A stretch of DNA of 64,000 nt from Taudactylus pleione (lineage: Eukaryota > Chordata > Amphibia > Anura > Myobatrachidae), in assembly GCA_031769625.1 (NCBI GenBank), contig JAUIMM010000135.1, forward strand, positions 9,723,501 through 9,787,500. The letters are read 5' to 3'. Below are positions 62,101-64,000 of the stretch, one piece after another (positions within the stretch are counted from its first letter, which is position 1; every line of letters begins with the position of its first letter). The notes beneath the pieces are model-generated. The model did no database searches, had not been told where the DNA came from, and saw nothing but the letters and a program-made list of their open reading frames with translations. The position numbers were made by a program, and so were the translations under genes.

Positions 62101-64000
62101 TTCCATTATAACATCAAAACATCCATTTTAACAATCTAATATATATTATAACATCCATTATAATATTCTAACATCCATTATATTATTCTAATATACATTC
62201 TAACATCCATTATAACATTCTAAAATACACTATAACATTCTAATATACATTCTAACATGCATTCTAACATACATTATAACATTCTAATATACAATATAAC
62301 ATCCATTATAACATTATAACATACATTCTAACATTCTAATATACATTAAAACATCAATTCTAACATTCTAACATCAATTTTAACTTCCATTCTATCATTC
62401 TAAAATCCATAATAACATTCTAACATACATTATAACATTCTAATATACATTCTAACATCCATTCTAACATTCTAACATCCATTATAACATTCTAATAGAC
62501 ATTATAACATCCATTATAACATTATAACATGCATGATAACATTCTAATATACATTCTAATATCCATTATAACATTCTAAAATACATTATAACATTCTAAT
62601 ATACATTCTATCATACATTATAACATTCTAGTATACATTCTAACATCCATTATAACATTCTAACATACATTATATCATTGTAACATACATTATAACATTC
62701 TAATATACATTCTAACATCCATTCTAACATTCTAACATCCATTATAACATTCTAATAGACATTATAACATCCATTATAACATTATAACATGCATGATAAC
62801 ATTCTAATATACATTCTAATATCCATTATAATATTCTAACATACATTATAACATTCTAATATACATTCTAACATCCATTATAACATTCTAACATACATTA
62901 TAACAATCTAATATACATTATAACATCCATTATGACATTCTGACATACATTATAACAATCTATTATACATTATAACATCCATTATAACATTCTAAAATAC
63001 ATTATAACATTCTAATATACATTCTATCATACATTATAACATTCTAGTATACATTATAACATCCATTATAACATTCAAACATACATTATATCATTGTAAC
63101 ATACATTATAACATTCTAATATACATTCTAACATCCATTATAACATTCTAACATACATTATAACAATCTAAAATACATTCTAACATCCATTATAACATTC
63201 TAACATACATTATAACTTTCTAATATACATTCTATCATCCATTATAACATTCTAACATCCATAATAACATTCTAACATACATTCTAACATTCTAATATAC
63301 ATTCTAACATCCATTATAACATTCTAACATACATTCTAACATTCTAATATACATTCTAAAATCAATTATAACATTCTAACATCCATTTTTACATTCTAAT
63401 ATACATTATAACATCCATTATAATATTCTAACATCCATTATAACATTCTTACATCCATTATAACATTCTAATATACATTCTTACATCCATTATAACATTC
63501 TAACATACATTATAACATTCTAACATAAATTCTAACATTCTAATATACATTCTAACATCCATTCTAACATTCTAACATCCATTCTAACATTCTAATATAC
63601 ATTCTAACTTCCATTATAACATCAAAACATCCATTTTAACAATCTAATATATATTATAACATCCATTATAATATTCTAACATCCATTATATTATTCTAAT
63701 ATACATTCTAACATCCATTATAACATTCTAAAATACACTATAACATTCTAATATACATTCTAACATGCATTCTAACATACATTATAACATTCTAATATAC
63801 AATATAACATCCATTATAACATTATAACATCCATTCTAACATTCTAATATACATTAAAACATCAATTCTAACATTCTAACATCAATTCTAACTTCCATTC
63901 TATCATTCTAAAATCCATAATAACATTCTACCATACATTATAACATTCTAATATACATTCTAACATCCATTCTAACATTCTAACATCCATTATAACATTC
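59121..64000 (+). repeat. Copy B of the 9.5-kb repeat (continues past the window)
   Basis: Repeats 49,621-54,676. The offset is exactly 9,500 at the anchors 59383 and 60969, falls to 9,480 after a 20-bp loss near 61,037, then to 9,324 after a 156-bp loss near 61,310; it stays 9,324 for AATAGAC (53170 and 62494), TATGACATTCTGACAT (53607 and 62931) and anchor (54055 and 63379). The match runs to the last base, so the true repeat is longer. All changes of offset are multiples of four. Confidence 0.85.

Larger units (their letters stand above)
6551..62946 (+). repeat. Right-type diagnostic word TATGACATTCTGACAT, 15 copies
   Basis: Found at 6551, 19022, 23381, 25204, 29877, 31700, 37185, 39196, 42266, 46573, 49435, 53607, 54855, 56543 and 62931. 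At 23381, 25204, 29877, 31700 and 37185 the preceding word is also changed, to TATGACATCC, which defines a sub-lineage confined to the 6,496-bp superunits. Only the copy at 6551 lies in left-type territory. Confidence 0.88.
1..63390 (+). repeat. Unit anchor ACATCCATTTTT, 27 copies in both families
   Basis: Exact copies start at 1, 2255, 2840, 5092, 6999, 9509, 11127, 12765, 15060, 18187, 18311, 19346, 23829, 25652, 30325, 32148, 37633, 42714, 49883, 51469, 54055, 55303, 56991, 57375, 59383, 60969 and 63379. All but 18311 follow a tail with AAATCAATTATA. Because left- and right-type units share this tail and anchor in the same order, the two families descend from one ancestral unit. Diverged forms occur at 21506 and 28002 (ACATCCATTTTA) and 46949 (ACATACATTTTT). 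Confidence 0.88.
1..64000 (+). repeat. Giant A/C/T-rich satellite array (8/12-bp words), whole window
   Basis: The entire window is satellite DNA. It parses into 12-bp words ACATMCATTNTA (Y) and ATATACATTNTA (X) and the 8-bp word ACATTCTA (Z). Y is normally followed by Z, and X is usually placed between a Z and the next Y, giving 20-bp (YZ) and 32-bp (XYZ) monomers. Z looks like Y lacking its middle tetranucleotide. All words point the same way; CATT recurs on the + strand throughout and I found no inverted block. Stops occur densely in all six frames (TAA on the + strand; TAA and TAG on the - strand), so no protein is encoded. No unique sequence, mobile element or RNA gene is seen. Such an array suggests a eukaryotic heterochromatic locus; the family and species are not recognised. 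Confidence 0.97.

Noticed and set aside
6408..62800. Self-complementary CATGCATG and GCATGC sites as protein-binding or hairpin elements
   Set aside because: They are short 6-8 bp palindromes inherited with the right-type and TAGCATGC words, with no loop or longer stem; nothing beyond descent is shown.
1..64000. Open reading frames on either strand
   Set aside because: TAA recurs every few codons in all + frames and TAA/TAG in all - frames; the 20- and 32-bp monomers rotate the frame, so no frame stays open for any useful length.
1..64000. CRISPR array
   Set aside because: Words recur without unique spacers, there is no conserved 25-40 bp repeat separated by variable sequence, and no cas genes are present.
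1..64000. Bacterial-type TATAAT promoters on the - strand
   Set aside because: TATAATG is simply the complement of the ubiquitous CATTATA word and occurs hundreds of times without a paired -35 element or a gene.
1..64000. Telomeric repeat, human satellite III-like AATGG repeat, or Plasmodium-type subtelomeric repeat
   Set aside because: No TTAGGG-like or TTTAGGG-like motif is present; the AATGG resemblance on the - strand is only a few bases and does not repeat every 5 bp; the word structure does not match a repeat I can recall, so no named family is assigned.
1..64000. Replication origin or ARS-like consensus
   Set aside because: The DNA is AT-rich throughout, so loose AT-rich matches carry no information, and no distinct element stands out from the repeat.

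Overview
I see no genes in this window. All 64,000 bases are one uninterrupted satellite array in a single orientation, which enters at base 1 and leaves at base 64,000, so neither edge is visible. No stretch of unique sequence, transposon, RNA gene or open reading frame interrupts it. An array of this size and complexity is typical of a eukaryotic chromosome (pericentromeric, subtelomeric or other heterochromatin) read through by a long-read assembly. I do not recognise the family and cannot name the organism.

The array is built from three short words: Y = ACATMCATTNTA (12 bp), Z = ACATTCTA (8 bp) and X = ATATACATTNTA (12 bp). The local grammar is (X)YZ, giving 20-bp or 32-bp monomers. Every word is a whole number of tetranucleotides (ACAT, CCAT, ATAT, TATA, TCTA), so the array sits on a 4-bp lattice. 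The few breaks in that lattice are inherited by all copies of a segment. Using a fixed anchor word, I found that the distances between its copies, modulo 4, are fully accounted for by the lattice breaks I could see. The + strand is A/C/T with almost no G (13 C and 0 G in the first 60 bases), and no part is inverted.

Layout. 1-17.3 kb holds left-type (L) higher-order units of about 1.6-2.8 kb, including a 2,839-bp tandem pair at the very start. 5.5-7.0 kb is a bridge that contains a fragment of the right-type (R) family. 17.3-19.95 kb is a transition. 19.95-39.3 kb holds three copies of a 6,496-bp unit; copies one and two each contain a nested 1,823-bp tandem pair, and copy three contains a 759-bp duplication instead. 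40.65-45.3 kb repeats 17.3-22 kb at an offset of about 23.3 kb. 45.3-64 kb is a mosaic of R units with spacings of 1,248, 1,586 and 1,688 bp and recurrent 367-bp doublets; 49.6-54.7 kb is repeated at 59.1-64 kb, starting at an offset of exactly 9,500 bp.

Taken together the window records nested segmental amplification at many scales (20/32 bp, 176, 260, 352, 367, 759, 1,248, 1,586, 1,823, 2,839, 6,496, 9,500 and about 23,300 bp). This fits unequal crossing-over or replication-based amplification of a non-coding satellite. I found no evidence for a coding system, defence system or mobile element. Block edges are approximate where neighbouring units are similar; anchor positions are exact as read.
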